From an uncultured Flavobacteriaceae bacterium (GTDB lineage: Bacteria; Bacteroidota; Bacteroidia; Flavobacteriales; Flavobacteriaceae), in NCBI GenBank assembly GCA_947502495.1, contig CANNAC010000001.1, forward strand, positions 930,906-994,905: a stretch of DNA of 64,000 nucleotides. Direction: 5' to 3'. Shown here one piece after another: positions 8,972-17,167 of the stretch (position 1 is the stretch's first letter; each line of letters starts with the position of its first letter). A program made the position numbers and the translations under genes. Below the pieces are notes generated by a model, which saw only the letters and a list, made by a program, of their open reading frames with translations, made no database searches and was not told where the DNA came from.

Positions 8972-9988
8972 TTATAAAGTTTGTGTTATGTTATCTATTT
9001 TAGTTAATTCATTCTCTGTTTCTTTTCCTACTTCCCAACAGTCAAAATTATAGATTGTAGTTTCTGCTATGCTAGTTAAAGCTTCCATAGTTAAAAAAGC
9101 ATGATGCCCTGTAATTAACACATTAGGTCTAGCATTTAGTGCTAATAATAAATTATCATCTGGAATATTAATAGAATGATCACTAAAAAAAATTCCTTTT
9201 TCGTTTTCATACACATCCATACCTAAAGCACCAATCTTTCCGTTTTTAATGCTTTCAACAACATCTTTTGTATTTATAACTGCTCCTCTAGCAGTATTTA
9301 TAATAATAACCCCTTGTTTCATTTCAGAAATTAAGTCTTCATTTATAAGTTGATGTGTTTCCCTGTTTAAAGGCACATGTATAGAAATAATATCTGCAAG
9401 TGCACATAATTCTTTAAGCGTTGTATAACGCAAATTATAATTAGTAACTAATTCCACATTTTGCTTAATATCATAACCCAAAATATGACAACCAAATCCA
9501 TGCATTATTTTGGTCATTACAGCTCCTATTTTTCCGGTGCCAATAATACCAACTGTTTTACTATTTAAATCAAAACCAACAAGATCGTTGATATCAAAAT
9601 TAAATTGCTTTACTCTTCGATTAGATTCAATAAATTTACGATTAACTGCTAATAATAAACCCACAGCATGTTCTGCGATTGCGTTAGGGGAATATTCAGG
9701 TACGTTTGCCACTCTAATATCTAACCTTGTAGCTGTTCTTATATTTACATTATCATAACCAACAGATCGAAGCGCTATGTATTTCACACCAAAATCTCTA
9801 AGCTTTTCAATAGTGTTAAAACATGCTTCATCTGCAGAGAAAATTGATATGGAGTTATACCCCACAACCTTCATCGCTGTTTGAGATGATAAGCCGTCTT
9901 TAATAAAAGTTAACTCATGCTTTCCCTTATTAGCCGCTTCTAAATATGGAATTTCAAAATCTTTGGCACTAAATACAAGTACTTTCAT
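8972..9988 (-). CDS. D-2-hydroxyacid dehydrogenase (D-lactate dehydrogenase type)
   Basis: 338-aa NAD-dependent oxidoreductase. Seen: dinucleotide-binding GTGKIGAVM (mid protein), the catalytic Arg in NTARGAVI, the Glu in the MDVYENE segment, and the catalytic His in ITGHHAFLT. The pattern NLRY/DVYENEKGIFF..H is typical of fermentative D-lactate dehydrogenase, which reduces pyruvate to D-lactate and regenerates NAD when respiration stops. Start chosen at 9988 (MKVLVFSAKDFE), because the upstream 32 codons precede the conserved N-terminus. I saw no island operator directly upstream of this start, although the function would fit low-oxygen conditions. Confidence 0.88.
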   Translation of the reverse strand: MKVLVFSAKDFEIPYLEAANKGKHELTFIKDGLSSQTAMKVVGYNSISIFSADEACFNTIEKLRDFGVKYIALRSVGYDNVNIRTATRLDIRVANVPEYSPNAIAEHAVGLLLAVNRKFIESNRRVKQFNFDINDLVGFDLNSKTVGIIGTGKIGAVMTKIMHGFGCHILGYDIKQNVELVTNYNLRYTTLKELCALADIISIHVPLNRETHQLINEDLISEMKQGVIIINTARGAVINTKDVVESIKNGKIGALGMDVYENEKGIFFSDHSINIPDDNLLLALNARPNVLITGHHAFLTMEALTSIAETTIYNFDCWEVGKETENELTKIDNITQTL

Positions 9989-10179
9989 ATGTTTATGTGT
10001 ATTGATTTTTATCTCTGCAACTATTGAGTTTAACATATCATTCACTATTAACGACTCCTTCAAACCATAATACTCTACAAACATTTTTTAAAATAAATTG
10101 CGGATTAAAGTTAATAAGAGATATCGTTAAAGCTCTATTTGCTTTAATAATGCTTTCTAATTTAAAAAGTCCATATTAA

Positions 10180-10629
10180 TTATGTCTTTTCATACCGTCC
10201 TGTTTTTTCGTTCAGTTTTATTCTGTAGACAACCCCTTTCATTGCTTCAATCGTTTTTTGATGTGAGTCACGCATTGCATGGCTAATGGTGGTTTCGCCA
10301 GTCATTAATGGCATTACTGTATCCATTAATATTCTCATGCCTACTTTTCGTTCTTCTGGTGTTGTTAATTCTTCAAATTCCCCCCAAGCAATCACGCTTC
10401 TCCAATTACTCATATTTTCTATAACATCCACTTCAAAACAAACCATAGGATTTTTTCGCATCATATCAATCTTTAAACCTTCTTTAGTATGACCATAAAC
10501 ATACGTACCATCATAAGCATAGGTTACAGGAACAACATAAGTTATGCTATCTGTATGACAGCCTATTCTGCCAATAATTAAACTGTGCAATACGTGTTCA
10601 ATTTGTTTGCTATTTAAATTACCTAACAT
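10180..10629 (-). CDS. Pyridoxamine 5'-phosphate oxidase-like flavin protein
   Basis: 149-aa split-barrel protein of the PNPOx-like superfamily: HSLIIGRIGCHTDSITYVVPVTYAYDGTYVYGHT, followed by K..MMRKNPMVCFEVD and WRSVIAWGEFEEL. Members bind FMN, F420 or haem and act in redox or detoxification; the exact cofactor cannot be read here. It is transcribed from the shared operator C (minus-strand -7 box TACTTTGT at 10661-10668), back to back with the LOG gene. Confidence 0.82.
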   Translation of the reverse strand: MLGNLNSKQIEHVLHSLIIGRIGCHTDSITYVVPVTYAYDGTYVYGHTKEGLKIDMMRKNPMVCFEVDVIENMSNWRSVIAWGEFEELTTPEERKVGMRILMDTVMPLMTGETTISHAMRDSHQKTIEAMKGVVYRIKLNEKTGRYEKT

Positions 10630-10660
10630 AATTTTTATTATAAATTAATTACAATGTTTA

Positions 10661-10734
10661 ACAAAGTAATCTTAAAAAACAACATCTGAAATGATATATA
10701 TCAGTTGACAGTTTAGATGTAAATTCTATTTTTG
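10661..10734. promoter_or_regulatory. Bidirectional island operator + two promoters (site C)
   Basis: A perfectly symmetric operator TGATATATATCA at 10692-10703. On the plus strand TATTTTTG (10727-10734) lies 23 nt away and serves the LOG gene. On the minus strand TACTTTGT (10668-10661) lies 23 nt away and serves the PNPOx-like gene. Confidence 0.85.
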
Positions 10735-10782
10735 AAAGACTGTTATTTTATCGTTATTAAACGTAAACACAGTACATTAAAT

Positions 10783-11529
10783 ATGAAACACAATAATCAC
10801 GAAGCAATATTTCTTGGTGGCAGAAGAAGTCGTTTTAAGGAATTAATAAGTTTATTTTCTATAGTATCTGAGTTTATTCATGGCTTTAGAAAACTACATT
10901 TTTTAAACCCGTGCATTACTGTTTTTGGCTCTGCACGGTTCAAAGAAGATAATATATATTACCAAGAAGCAAGAGCACTTGCGCAACTCCTCTCTAAAAA
11001 AGGGTTTACGATTATGACTGGTGGTGGTCCGGGTATTATGGAAGCTGCAAATCGTGGTGCAAAAGACGTTTCTGGTAAATCTATAGGTTGTAATATTGAG
11101 TTACCAAAAGAACAGCAATCCAACCGTTATCTTGATTTTAATATTACCCTGAACCATTTTTATGTTAGAAAAGTATTGCTACTTAAATACTCGTATGCAT
11201 TTGCTGTATTCCCTGGAGGTTTTGGTACTATGGACGAACTTTTTGAAACACTAACGCTACTTCAAAATAAAAAAATATCCAATTTCCCTGTGGTGCTATT
11301 TGGTAAGGATTATTGGTCAAAATTATTAGAACAAATTACAGTAATGCAAACGCTAGGAACGATTTCAAAAAACGATATAGATTTGTTTTTAGTTACAGAT
11401 TCTGTTACAGAAGGTATGGAATATATCCACACAAAATTAGCACATAAATATGGAGTTCCTTTTAAAATTAAGGTATCGAAAAGTAGATGGTGGTATGGCG
11501 AAAAAAAAATCATACCTCCAAGTAATTAA
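10783..11529 (+). CDS. LOG-family protein (Rossmann-fold nucleotide hydrolase type)
   Basis: 248-aa protein of the LOG/TIGR00730 family, which includes cytokinin-activating phosphoribohydrolases and nucleotide 5'-monophosphate nucleosidases. Seen: GGGPGIMEAANRGA and PGGFGTMDELFE, the two signature loops. Start set at ATG 10783; the in-frame TTG at 10732 overlaps the -7 box of site C and would lie before the transcription start. Its 3' end overlaps the convergent gene by 4 nt. The substrate is not determinable from sequence. Confidence 0.87.
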   Translation: MKHNNHEAIFLGGRRSRFKELISLFSIVSEFIHGFRKLHFLNPCITVFGSARFKEDNIYYQEARALAQLLSKKGFTIMTGGGPGIMEAANRGAKDVSGKSIGCNIELPKEQQSNRYLDFNITLNHFYVRKVLLLKYSYAFAVFPGGFGTMDELFETLTLLQNKKISNFPVVLFGKDYWSKLLEQITVMQTLGTISKNDIDLFLVTDSVTEGMEYIHTKLAHKYGVPFKIKVSKSRWWYGEKKIIPPSN

Positions 11530-11942
11530 TTTTTAATTTTTAAATGTTGTTGTAATACTTCAACTTGAAATTCGGCCACTACATCCAAACTGGAATCTGC
11601 ATTCATAAGTACCAAACCATAACCCAAATGAGAGAGTTTACAATCTTCAATAATATTTTGGTGTATTCCGCTAAAAACAGGCATAAAATGAGCATTTGTT
11701 TCTAACCTCGATTTTTTTGCGATTTTTATGGCTGAAACAACTGCTTCAGAAATTTGCTTTGGCGAAAACCCTTTTTCTAGTAAATCACTTGCCAAATACT
11801 TCATGTTTAAACTGTGATAAAAATTTATGAAATTTTGGATAGCATCAGCTTGATTATATTTTCTAGTATAGATTAATAATTCCATAATAAATGAATTTAA
11901 TATTACACTACCAATAAAACTTCTTATACAGTTAAGTTGCAT
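11526..11942 (-). CDS. Hypothetical helical protein
   Basis: 138-aa reading frame with no recognised domain. The product is mostly helical, with a hydrophobic N-terminal stretch if the first ATG is used. An internal ATG at 11885 (MELLIYTRKYNQADAIQNF) gives a 119-aa soluble protein and seems equally likely. Last gene of a three-gene minus-strand operon (sigma-like protein, helical family protein, this protein) with gaps of 15-27 nt, driven by site D. Confidence 0.6.
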   Translation of the reverse strand: MQLNCIRSFIGSVILNSFIMELLIYTRKYNQADAIQNFINFYHSLNMKYLASDLLEKGFSPKQISEAVVSAIKIAKKSRLETNAHFMPVFSGIHQNIIEDCKLSHLGYGLVLMNADSSLDVVAEFQVEVLQQHLKIKN

Positions 11943-11957
11943 TAGTAGTTTTAGATT

Positions 11958-12365
11958 TTACACCTTTTTTAGGTAATCAAAAACAATTTTCTTAAAGGAT
12001 TTAAAATCGATTTCAAAAACAGTAATTCTTTTCTTAATTTGATTGTGTTTTTCTCTGTAAAAGGCATCAGACAATCCCTTTTCAGCACGCACTATTTTAG
12101 ATAATAATTGTTCATGCTTTTGGATACTTTCTTCTAAATCTTCAAACAAATCAACATGGATTTTATCTAAATTTTTTAGCATTTTTTCAAAGTCTGGATT
12201 CTTTATTTCCGAAGATTCCCTTTGCTTTAATAAATTATCAAAAAACTTGACTTCGTCTTTCCAAAAAGCTATAGTGCTTAGCCACTCTCCACTTTCAAAA
12301 TGTAAAATATCTAGTCCTGCTCCTAGTAAAAACTGTTCTTTCGGATTTGAAATTATTGTTTTCAT
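11958..12365 (-). CDS. Small helical protein, paralogue of the 1324-1710 product
   Basis: 135-aa, highly helical, soluble. Shares LHFE...W....AFW.DE.K.FDN.L with the 128-aa product at 1324-1710. Both end in a charged helix with repeated Phe (FEIDFKSFKKIVFDYLKKV here). No named family recognised. Lies 27 nt downstream of the sigma-like gene, suggesting a partner or regulatory role, which is inference. Confidence 0.72.
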   Translation of the reverse strand: MKTIISNPKEQFLLGAGLDILHFESGEWLSTIAFWKDEVKFFDNLLKQRESSEIKNPDFEKMLKNLDKIHVDLFEDLEESIQKHEQLLSKIVRAEKGLSDAFYREKHNQIKKRITVFEIDFKSFKKIVFDYLKKV

Positions 12366-12392
12366 AAGTATATGTTTTTAAATTTATTCCTT

Positions 12393-13163
12393 TTATTTTG
12401 TGCCGTATCTATTAAAAAGACTAACCTGCAATGCTTTTTTGGTATCGTTAAAGAGTTTTTTAGCCTCCTCATACTTTATGTTTTTTATTTGTGAAATCTC
12501 TTCGAGATTAAAATAATGTTTTCTAGCCAATTCAAAAACACTACACATAGATAAAGACAAATTATGTAATACATTATTAATATGTTTATTAATATCGTTT
12601 TTATTTAGTGTTTTATCCAGTTGCTGGGTCAATGCCTTTTCTTCATCTTCAATAAATACATCATCTAGCGTATAATCATTATGATTGTATGAATAGTCAT
12701 CCAACTCTTCAATCATTATTAAATCACCATCACCATCTGTACTAAAATCCTCTTCCATCTCTTCCCATTCTGGCTTAGAATAGATGTCAATATTTTTTAA
12801 GAAAAGATCATTAAACTCTTCTTCAACATGCACATCTTCTATAAGTGCATTCGTTTTTTTAAAGAGCCATAAATAGAAATCTTTCTCTTTTTTGACTTCA
12901 TCTATATGATCATAAATTTCAATAAAAAGCTGATCAACTAAATCATCTGCTTTATACTTGTTTTTAGAAAAATAGCCTTTTCTAATTGCTGTATTTAACC
13001 TTCCATTAATATACTTTTTCACTTCTGGCAATATCTCAAGTAATTGTAGATTAAACGCATCTTTATGCTGCTCTTTCTTAAATTTCAAAAGATTTTGAAA
13101 GGCATGTTCTACACGTAAGCGTATTAAATCTTGCTTTTTGTAAAAGGAAAGATTTGTTTTCAT
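12393..13163 (-). CDS. Putative sigma-70-like factor with acidic middle insert
   Basis: 256-aa protein. Residues about 60-110 resemble sigma region 2 (NKYKADDLVDQLFIEIYD, then KDFYLWLFKKTNALI), and residues about 200-250 a region 4 helix-turn-helix (LSLSMCSVFELARKHYFNLEEISQIKNIKYEEAKKLFN). Between them, about residues 115-190, is a strongly acidic linker (EEFNDLF, EWEEMEEDF, DGDGDL, EELDDYSYNHND, DDVFIEDEEKA). That linker is far longer and more negative than in ordinary ECF sigma factors and could act as a built-in inhibitor. First gene of a minus-strand operon under site D, so the island regulator would control a second-tier regulator. The resemblance is partial; the protein may not bind core polymerase. 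Confidence 0.6.
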   Translation of the reverse strand: MKTNLSFYKKQDLIRLRVEHAFQNLLKFKKEQHKDAFNLQLLEILPEVKKYINGRLNTAIRKGYFSKNKYKADDLVDQLFIEIYDHIDEVKKEKDFYLWLFKKTNALIEDVHVEEEFNDLFLKNIDIYSKPEWEEMEEDFSTDGDGDLIMIEELDDYSYNHNDYTLDDVFIEDEEKALTQQLDKTLNKNDINKHINNVLHNLSLSMCSVFELARKHYFNLEEISQIKNIKYEEAKKLFNDTKKALQVSLFNRYGTK

Positions 13164-13197
13164 TTGCTATTGTTTTAAAATTCTATAATAATAATAA

Positions 13198-13240
13198 TAA
13201 AGATGCAATTCTATAATAAATAACAAAATGATCTAGGTCA
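13198..13240 (-). promoter_or_regulatory. Island operator + promoter (site D)
   Basis: TGATCTAGGTCA at 13229-13240 (reads TGACCTAGATCA on the minus strand) with -7-like box CATCTTTA at 13205-13198, again 23 nt away. Serves the sigma-like operon. The -7 box is a weaker match (first T missing). Confidence 0.72.
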
Positions 13241-13281
13241 TCCAAAAAAGCATTTCAAAAAAACAATAAAATTATTCCGAC

Positions 13282-13324
13282 TGATTAAGGTCATTTCTAA
13301 GCACTTGAAATTCAAATACATTTG
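13282..13324 (+). promoter_or_regulatory. Island operator + promoter (site E)
   Basis: TGATTAAGGTCA at 13282-13293, 23 nt, then TACATTTG at 13317-13324 (perfect TAnnTTTG). Serves the three-BON protein. It sits 41 nt from the divergent site D. Confidence 0.86.
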
Positions 13325-13387
13325 TATCATAATACTTGTTCTATAAAAAAATAGGACTGGTTAATGTTTAATTAAAATCTTAAAAAA

Positions 13388-14056
13388 ATGAAAACAGATG
13401 CGGAAATTAAAGACGATGTATTAGACGAGTTAGCGTGGCAACCTAATATCGATGAAACTCAAATAGGAGTCATTGTAGAAAAAGGAGTAGTAACACTTAG
13501 TGGTGTAGTTAATAATTACTCTAAAAAACTGGCTGCAGAAAAAGCAGCAAAAAGTGTTGAAGGAGTAAAAGCTGTAGCTCTTGATATAGAGGTTAAGTAT
13601 GGTACCGATTTTAAGAAAACCGACAAAGAGATAGCAAAAGCCATTGTAAGTGCTTTTGAGTGGAATTCTTCGGTTCCTGAAGACGATATTACCATAAAAG
13701 TTGAAAATGGCTGGGCCTATTTATCAGGTGAAGTACAATGGTCATACCAAAAGAATGCAGCAAAAGATGCTATTAAAAATTTGTTAGGTGTAAAGGGAGT
13801 GAGTAATTCTATCACATTAAAAAATAATATTAAACCCTCAGAAGTCAAAGATAAAATCAAAAAAGCATTTCAACGAATGGCAACTCTAGATGCAGATGGC
13901 ATCATTCTCGAAACTCATGGTCATACTGTGACTTTACACGGAAAAGTACATTCCATTAAAGAAAAAGAAGATGCGGAAACAGCTGCTTATAATGCACCTG
14001 GTGTTTATGATGTTAAAAATGAACTTAAAGTACAGTACTATACTGAGTATGCATAG
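13388..14056 (+). CDS. BON-domain protein (three BON repeats)
   Basis: 222-aa soluble protein with three BON repeats, about residues 3-70, 78-147 and 150-218. Each has the V.NG.V.LSG strand pair (EKGVVTLSG, ENGWAYLSGE, THGHTVTLHG) and a closing V.GV..V.N segment. No signal peptide. The first two repeats align with the shorter protein at 2759-3241. BON domains are associated with phospholipid binding and stress protection (OsmY type). Own promoter at site E; followed by a strong terminator at 14088. Confidence 0.88.
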   Translation: MKTDAEIKDDVLDELAWQPNIDETQIGVIVEKGVVTLSGVVNNYSKKLAAEKAAKSVEGVKAVALDIEVKYGTDFKKTDKEIAKAIVSAFEWNSSVPEDDITIKVENGWAYLSGEVQWSYQKNAAKDAIKNLLGVKGVSNSITLKNNIKPSEVKDKIKKAFQRMATLDADGIILETHGHTVTLHGKVHSIKEKEDAETAAYNAPGVYDVKNELKVQYYTEYA

Positions 14057-14087
14057 ACACACTATTGTATGAGTTTATTTTATAATA

Positions 14088-14125
14088 ACAACCTTGATTT
14101 TCATGTGGTAGTCAAGGTTGTTTTG
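14088..14125 (+). terminator. Rho-independent terminator after the BON gene
   Basis: Ten-bp inverted repeat ACAACCTTGA (14088-14097) / TCAAGGTTGT (14112-14121) followed by TTTGTT. Confidence 0.8.
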
Positions 14126-14171
14126 TTATAAAGAACAATACAGTCACATAATGAACCTAAAATATAATATG

Positions 14172-15071
14172 ATGAAAATTAACACTCCAGAAATAAAAAT
14201 CACACATAAAGAGAAGGTGTTATTTCCAGAATCCAGAATCACAAAAAATAACTTGATTCTATATTATGATAGAATTGCAAATTATATACTTCCATATATA
14301 AAAGACCGTCCCTTAACCATGCAACGATTCCCTAAAGGTATAGGTGAAGAAGGCTTTTTTCAAAAAAATGCTCCAGATTATTTTCCAAAATGGATTCCAA
14401 TTGTAAAAATCAAAAAAATGGATGGTTGGGTTAATCATGTGGTCTGTAATTCTAAAGAGACTTTGCTTTATCTTATAAATCAAAATGTATTAACCTTTCA
14501 TGTTACTTTAAGTAAAGTTGAAAAAATAAACCATCCAGATAAATTAGTTTTTGATTTAGATCCGCCAAAAGGAAATTTTAAATTAGCTGTTAAAGCTGCA
14601 AAAGCATTACGTTTTCTTTTAGAAGAAAAGTTAGAGCTAAATACTTATGTAATGACTTCAGGTTCTGAAGGATTACATATTGTAACACCAATAAAACCAA
14701 ATCAAAATTTTGATGTAATACATAATTTCACAAAAACCGTAGCAAATTATATTTGTAACAATAACCCAACAGAATTTACGACTGCTATTAGAAAAAACAA
14801 ACGCGAAGGCAGACTATACATTGATTTTCTTAGAAATTCTTATGCACAAACTAGTGTTGTTCCATATTCAATTAGGGCTATAGAAAATGCACCTGTAGCG
14901 ACACCTTTACATTGGAATGAATTAAATGACGCCTCATTAAATGCTCAATATTATACTATGGATACTATTTTTAAACGATTAGAAACAATAGACGATCCTT
15001 GGAAAAATTTTGAGCAAAATGCTAATTCAATTGATAAAGCAATAAATACAATAGAAACACTTATTAATTAA
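14172..15071 (+). CDS. Stand-alone LigD-type DNA polymerase/primase domain protein
   Basis: 299-aa protein matching the polymerase domain of bacterial LigD, the archaeo-eukaryotic primase fold used in non-homologous end joining. Seen: catalytic acidic motif VFDLDPP, SGSEGLHIVTPI, and GRLYIDFLRN...QTSVVPYSIRA. The ligase and phosphoesterase parts of a full LigD are absent, and no Ku gene is in this window. Starts earlier than 14172 (14151, 14118) exist, but the family usually begins close to this Met. It follows a terminator; no island operator is seen directly upstream, so it may be expressed from a separate weak promoter or by read-through. Likely a gap-filling polymerase for break repair in stressed cells. 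Confidence 0.85.
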   Translation: MKINTPEIKITHKEKVLFPESRITKNNLILYYDRIANYILPYIKDRPLTMQRFPKGIGEEGFFQKNAPDYFPKWIPIVKIKKMDGWVNHVVCNSKETLLYLINQNVLTFHVTLSKVEKINHPDKLVFDLDPPKGNFKLAVKAAKALRFLLEEKLELNTYVMTSGSEGLHIVTPIKPNQNFDVIHNFTKTVANYICNNNPTEFTTAIRKNKREGRLYIDFLRNSYAQTSVVPYSIRAIENAPVATPLHWNELNDASLNAQYYTMDTIFKRLETIDDPWKNFEQNANSIDKAINTIETLIN

Positions 15072-15103
15072 TGTTTTTAAACAACATAATAATACAGCGC
15101 TAC

Positions 15104-15146
15104 TGATGTGGGTCATTTTATAAGTTTTGCTATTTTACGACTTTAG
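15104..15146 (+). promoter_or_regulatory. Island operator + promoter (site F)
   Basis: TGATGTGGGTCA at 15104-15115, 23 nt, then GACTTTAG at 15139-15146 (imperfect -7). Serves the baeRF gene and the following lipoprotein. Confidence 0.7.
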
Positions 15147-15189
15147 TAAACAAGTTAATACAAATTTGGTTCATTAAATCCGAAATATC

Positions 15190-16347
15190 ATGACTTTACT
15201 ATCTAAAAAAGAAATAGCCAACTTACATCATATCCATCAAGAAAATTGTATTTCAATTTTTATACCTACACACAGATTAGGAAAAGAAGTACTACAAGAG
15301 GAGGATTCTTTATCCTTAAAAATACAGTTACAACAAGTAAAAAAAAAATTAGCAAAAAAAGGAATTCATAAAACCACTATTGATACTATTACGGCACCAG
15401 TTCAGAAATTAATAGATGACAATTTGTTTTGGAGACAACAATCCGATGGTTTAGCTATTTATATAGCCGAAAATTATTTTCAAAAATATACCCTTCCTAT
15501 TTATTTTGAAGCCTATAATTATATCTCAAATTCATTTTACCTAAAACCTTTGATGCCACTTTTTGTTGATGATGGTCGTTTTTATTTAATGACATTAGAA
15601 TTAGGTAAGGTTAAATTATATGAATGTACTCAGCATAGTATTACCGAAATTATTATCGATGATTTAATACCTAAAAATCAACAAGACATTGTTGGTTATG
15701 ATTACGAAGAAAAAAATCTGCAATTTAGAACACTGCAAGCTGGTATAGGACAAGCAATGTTCTATGGGCAAGAAGCTGCTACAGGAAAAAGAAAAAATGA
15801 AATCAAAACATATTTCAGAGCTATTAATGATGGTCTTAAACCAATCTTAAAAGATGAAAACATCCCCTTAGTTGTAGCATCTCAAGACTATCTTTTTGAT
15901 ATTTACAAAAGCGTAAATACATACTCAAATTTCTCTACCAAAAACATCAATAATCATCTTAAAGCCAAAGATATTTTAGATGTACATGAGATAGCTTGGG
16001 AAGCTATATCCCCTACTTTTGACCAAGAAAGAAAAGATAAAATAACACGTTTCTTAGAAACACAAGGCACAGGGAAAACAGCTATTGAAATAGAAATAAT
16101 ATTACCTAGCGCTTTTGAAGGGAAAGTTGATACATTATTCTGTGAAAATCTAGAAGATATTTTTGGGATATATAAATTAGAAAATGACATCATAACTATT
16201 ACCGAAACTGAAGAAAATGATACAACGACCTCATTGATGAATCTGGCAGCCATAAAAACATTTTTAAATGGCGGTTCTGTTTATTTGATAGACAAAGAAG
16301 AGATGCCTAATCCAAATTCAAAAATCAATGCGCTTTTTAGATATTAA
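15190..16347 (+). CDS. baeRF-family (bacterial/archaeal eRF1-like) protein
   Basis: 385-aa protein of the eRF1-like superfamily found in bacteria (baeRF). Recognisable features are the N-terminal CISIFIPTHRLGKEVLQEED segment, the central LFVDDGRFYLMTLELGKVKLYE beta unit, and the C-terminal Rossmann-like part ending FLNGGSVYLIDKEEMPN. Such proteins are proposed to act on stalled or hibernating ribosomes, but no bacterial member here has a GGQ motif that I can see. Ends 3 nt before the next gene, so the two are an operon under site F. Confidence 0.78.
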   Translation: MTLLSKKEIANLHHIHQENCISIFIPTHRLGKEVLQEEDSLSLKIQLQQVKKKLAKKGIHKTTIDTITAPVQKLIDDNLFWRQQSDGLAIYIAENYFQKYTLPIYFEAYNYISNSFYLKPLMPLFVDDGRFYLMTLELGKVKLYECTQHSITEIIIDDLIPKNQQDIVGYDYEEKNLQFRTLQAGIGQAMFYGQEAATGKRKNEIKTYFRAINDGLKPILKDENIPLVVASQDYLFDIYKSVNTYSNFSTKNINNHLKAKDILDVHEIAWEAISPTFDQERKDKITRFLETQGTGKTAIEIEIILPSAFEGKVDTLFCENLEDIFGIYKLENDIITITETEENDTTTSLMNLAAIKTFLNGGSVYLIDKEEMPNPNSKINALFRY

Positions 16348-16350
16348 AAA

Positions 16351-17028
16351 ATGAAGCAGTATAAATTTATAGCATTTGCCGTATGCTTAACCTTCTTTTG
16401 GTCTTGTGAGCCTTCTGTGGTTTTTTCAGAACCTCAGCCTAATGGTATTGCTCCCTTAACATCAATTCCCAAACATTTTCAAGGCATCTATTGGTGTGAA
16501 AATGACAGTGTAAGTTTGCGTGTTCATAAAAATCTTATTTATAAAAGTAAACTATTTGATGTAACATTTACACAACAAGAAATAGAAGCTACAGAAGATA
16601 TTAAAATAGAGAACGAACAATTAGTCATAAAGGGCTTAAATAAATCCTTCCCTGCCATCGAAAAAAATGGAATTATTTATTCTACAATAAATCTAAAAGA
16701 CACACTTTTTTCAAATCGTATTTCCAAACATGTTTTAAAACAGTTTAAAGGGCATTTAATTCTGAATAATCAAATAAAGGATAATCATTGGGAAGTGAAA
16801 ATTATGAGCTTAAAACCAGAAGGCTCTCTTATCATTTCAAAAGTAAATTATCCAGAAAACCTTGCAGCACTAGAAACCATTACTACTGTAAAAATAATTG
16901 AAAAAAGAGAAAGAGAACAGATTTTGGTTTCGCCAACCAAAACTGAGTTTGCCCATATTTTGGATAAAAAATTAATTTTTATTGACAATTGTCAGGAGTT
17001 TAGGCCCATTATCTCTTTGAAAAAATAG
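16351..17028 (+). CDS. Putative lipoprotein of unknown function
   Basis: 225-aa protein with signal peptide and lipobox (FFWSC, Cys at about residue 19). The mature part is predicted to be mostly beta strand with no catalytic motif that I recognise (FQGIYWCENDSVSLRVHKNL). Only 3 nt after the baeRF gene, so almost certainly co-transcribed from site F. The pairing of a cytosolic translation-related protein with an envelope lipoprotein is unusual. Confidence 0.7.
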   Translation: MKQYKFIAFAVCLTFFWSCEPSVVFSEPQPNGIAPLTSIPKHFQGIYWCENDSVSLRVHKNLIYKSKLFDVTFTQQEIEATEDIKIENEQLVIKGLNKSFPAIEKNGIIYSTINLKDTLFSNRISKHVLKQFKGHLILNNQIKDNHWEVKIMSLKPEGSLIISKVNYPENLAALETITTVKIIEKREREQILVSPTKTEFAHILDKKLIFIDNCQEFRPIISLKK

Positions 17029-17091
17029 GCTTTAAAGACTATTTTTAATATTTTTTCTTGGATATTATATCTAATAAACTAAAATTATAAA

Positions 17092-17152
17092 AGAAGAGAT
17101 TCCCAAAAGCTAAGACCCTCAATCTTTTAGATACTTTTAGGAATCCTCTTCT
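17092..17152. terminator. Long hairpin between convergent genes, probable bidirectional terminator
   Basis: Arms AGAAGAGATTCC (17092-17103) and GGAATCCTCTTCT (17140-17152) pair with one bulge; inner AAAAG/CTTTT extends the stem. Lies between the lipoprotein and dodecin stops. Confidence 0.65.
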
Positions 17153-17167
17153 ACTCTAACCAACAAA

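Noticed and set aside
10732-10782. TTG start giving a 17-residue longer LOG protein
   Set aside because: The TTG is part of the -7 box TATTTTTG of site C and would lie upstream of the transcription start.
13180-13202. AAT/ATA microsatellite upstream of the sigma-like gene
   Set aside because: Simple AT-rich repeat in the leader; no sign of function beyond low complexity.
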